NCBI RefSeq assembly: GCF_015354735.1
Contig: NZ_JACEFJ010000003.1
Location: 461,505-525,504, forward strand
DNA from: Pararhodonellum marinum
GTDB taxonomy: Bacteria; Bacteroidota; Bacteroidia; Cytophagales; Cyclobacteriaceae
Direction: 5' to 3'
Length of the DNA stretch: 64,000 nt
The first letter of the stretch is position 1, and each line of letters begins with the position of its first letter. The position numbers and the translations under genes were made by a program. The notes under the pieces are model-generated. The model was not told the DNA's origin and did no database searches. It saw only the letters and a program-made list of their open reading frames with translations. This document shows positions 62,531 to 64,000 of this stretch, piece by piece.

Positions 62531-63998
62531 AATCTTTGGCTCGGAGCACCAGGTCGGTGCGCAAGTGATAGAGGGATTCTTCTAAACCCACGGGATAAAT
62601 ATGCGGATTGACCAGCCTTTTATGGGCTTTGTCAAATTGGTCAAGTTGCTGAAAAGTTCGCTTCCGTATATCATGAATATCAGGTCTTTGGTATCTTTTC
62701 TCCCCGGCTACAAAAATGGATTTCAGGATGTCCTCGGATTCAATTCCGTATGTATTGATTTTTTTCCTTTTTGTAGGATCATTGGGATCGATGATCACCA
62801 GCCTATCATCGGGAAGATACTCATTTTCAAGATAAATCATATCGGCCAAAGCTTTGCCATTGTTGACAAAACGCCGGATTTTTTGCAGTCCGGGAATATT
62901 TATCTTGATAGATTGTTGGGAGAGTTTGACCTTTGGTTCCCATAACCCATCCTCATTCCTGATTGCAGCTAGTTTATACACTGCTCCTAAAGCGGGTTGA
63001 TCATAGGCTGTTACCAGTTTAGTGCCGATTCCCCAAACATCAATTGAAGCTTCCTGCAACTTCAGAGAAGTTAAGATATGCTCATCCAAATCATTACTGG
63101 CTACGATTTTCGCATTTGGGAATCCAGCTTCATCCAAAAGTTCCCTGGCTTTGTTACTGTAGTAAGCCAAATCTCCAGAATCAATGCGAACACCTTTCAG
63201 TTCCTTTCCCTTATCACGAAGCATATGTCCTACTTTGATGGCATTTTTCACACCTTCTACAGTATCATACGTATCCACCAAAAATACACAATCATCCGGA
63301 AAAGCATCTGCATAAGCCCTAAATGCCTCGAGTTCATTTTCAAAGGACATGATCCAACTGTGTGCATGGGTCCCAGACACTGGTATCCCGAATAGCTTGC
63401 CGGCCATGACATTGCTTGTAGATGAACAGCCTCCAATGTAGGCTGCCCTACTTGCAGCCAAAGCGCCATCTATGCCCTGTGCCCTTCTTAAACCAAATTC
63501 CAATACGCTGTCTCCTTTTGCTGCAAGTGTTATTCTAGCTGCCTTGGTTGCGATCAGGGTTTGGAAATTTATGATGTTCAATAAGGGTGTCTCCAAAAGC
63601 TGACATTGAATCAGGGGGCCCTTTACTCTGACCAAAGGTTCATGTGGAAAGACCACTGTGCCTTCCTCAATAGCGTCAATGTCGCAGGAAAAGGACATGT
63701 TTTTGAGGTATTCCAGAAATTCAGATTCGAAAGTATTTGACCCATCCTCTTGGGTCATGCCAGCCAGATAATCAATGTCATTTTGTTCAAATTTAAAATT
63801 TCTGCAAAAATCAATTACGTAATCAAGGCCTGCGGCAATGGCAAATCCACTCTGAAAGGGATTTTTTCGGAAAAAAAGGTTAAAAACTGCCTCCTGTTCA
63901 GCTTTTCCCGATTTCCAATACGCATATGCCATGGTCAATTGATAAAAATCTGTCAGTAGAGCCAATGAGCCTTGGTATAAATCTCTGGTAATTTTCAT
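62517..63998 (-). CDS. pncB: Nicotinate phosphoribosyltransferase
   Basis: This 493-residue enzyme joins nicotinate and PRPP to nicotinate mononucleotide. Visible features are LLTDFYQLTMAYAYW at 13-27, GLRRAQGIDGALAASRAAY near 167 and SGTHAHSWIM near 210 with the catalytic His, plus RIDSGDLAYYS near 270. Length is typical of the long bacterial form. The ATG at 63998 is two bases from the window end, so upstream signals are not visible. It is the first gene of the NAD salvage operon. Confidence 0.94.
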   Translation of the reverse strand: MKITRDLYQGSLALLTDFYQLTMAYAYWKSGKAEQEAVFNLFFRKNPFQSGFAIAAGLDYVIDFCRNFKFEQNDIDYLAGMTQEDGSNTFESEFLEYLKNMSFSCDIDAIEEGTVVFPHEPLVRVKGPLIQCQLLETPLLNIINFQTLIATKAARITLAAKGDSVLEFGLRRAQGIDGALAASRAAYIGGCSSTSNVMAGKLFGIPVSGTHAHSWIMSFENELEAFRAYADAFPDDCVFLVDTYDTVEGVKNAIKVGHMLRDKGKELKGVRIDSGDLAYYSNKARELLDEAGFPNAKIVASNDLDEHILTSLKLQEASIDVWGIGTKLVTAYDQPALGAVYKLAAIRNEDGLWEPKVKLSQQSIKINIPGLQKIRRFVNNGKALADMIYLENEYLPDDRLVIIDPNDPTKRKKINTYGIESEDILKSIFVAGEKRYQRPDIHDIRKRTFQQLDQFDKAHKRLVNPHIYPVGLEESLYHLRTDLVLRAKDYEKK

Positions 63999-64000
63999 AA

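Noticed and set aside
1..64000. tRNA, rRNA and intact insertion sequences
   Set aside because: No T-loop/acceptor patterns, rRNA segments or transposase genes could be recognised by eye.

Overview
The window looks like a chromosomal segment of a member of the Bacteroidota, most likely Cytophagales close to the Cyclobacteriaceae. That placement is inference. It rests on the Bacteroidota-style promoter elements (TAnnTTTG), the family repertoire (ABC-2/M1 fusions, DUF1573, a MerR regulator next to dprA, split metH, split transketolase) and the AT-rich leaders without strong Shine-Dalgarno sites. Coding density is high except between 44.3 and 49.1 kb. I see no tRNA, rRNA, CRISPR array or intact insertion sequence.

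Layout. 0-4.6 kb: an ABC-2 permease/M1 peptidase fusion (cut by the window start) and a secreted S9 peptidase, ending in a terminator. 5.1-12.6 kb: seven minus-strand genes joining two GT2 glycosyltransferases, a membrane 4Fe-4S protein, an FAD oxidoreductase, a DUF547 lipoprotein, a TIGR04282-type glycosyltransferase and a rhodanese. 12.7-18.4 kb: DUF1684 and DUF1573 proteins, trpS, an exported amidohydrolase and two unrecognised proteins. 18.9-23.9 kb: a six-gene operon for non-phosphorylative L-fucose use (two SDRs, FAH-type hydrolase, lactonase, FucP, mutarotase) with no L-fuconate dehydratase. 23.9-33.7 kb: an ABC exporter, then a gluconokinase/6-phosphogluconate dehydrogenase fusion, a small FAH protein, an M23 peptidase, bcp, a two-subunit transketolase and a gluconolactonase-like protein. 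33.8-37.4 kb: an S10 peptidase, a MerR regulator and dprA.

37.4-42.4 kb holds the best candidate for an undescribed system: five co-directional genes coding for an esterase, an ATP-grasp ligase, a GCS2-type carboxylate-amine ligase, a class I glutamine-amidotransferase-like protein and a second ATP-grasp-like protein, behind one recognisable promoter. The set suggests synthesis and turnover of an amide-linked or peptide-like small metabolite.

44.3-49.1 kb is an accessory island. It has a tandem repeat array fused to a broken nucleotidyltransferase gene and its small partner, a 172-bp-period direct repeat, and an orphan RHS tip with an in-frame stop, flanked by small lipoproteins and a membrane protein that may be immunity factors. 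49.1-54.0 kb is metF and a split metH under a SAM-I riboswitch. 54.1-59.8 kb holds an outer-membrane-like protein and a 1444-residue hybrid histidine kinase. 60.1-64.0 kb is a phzF-like gene and a compact NAD salvage operon (pncB, a PRPP synthetase, pncA).
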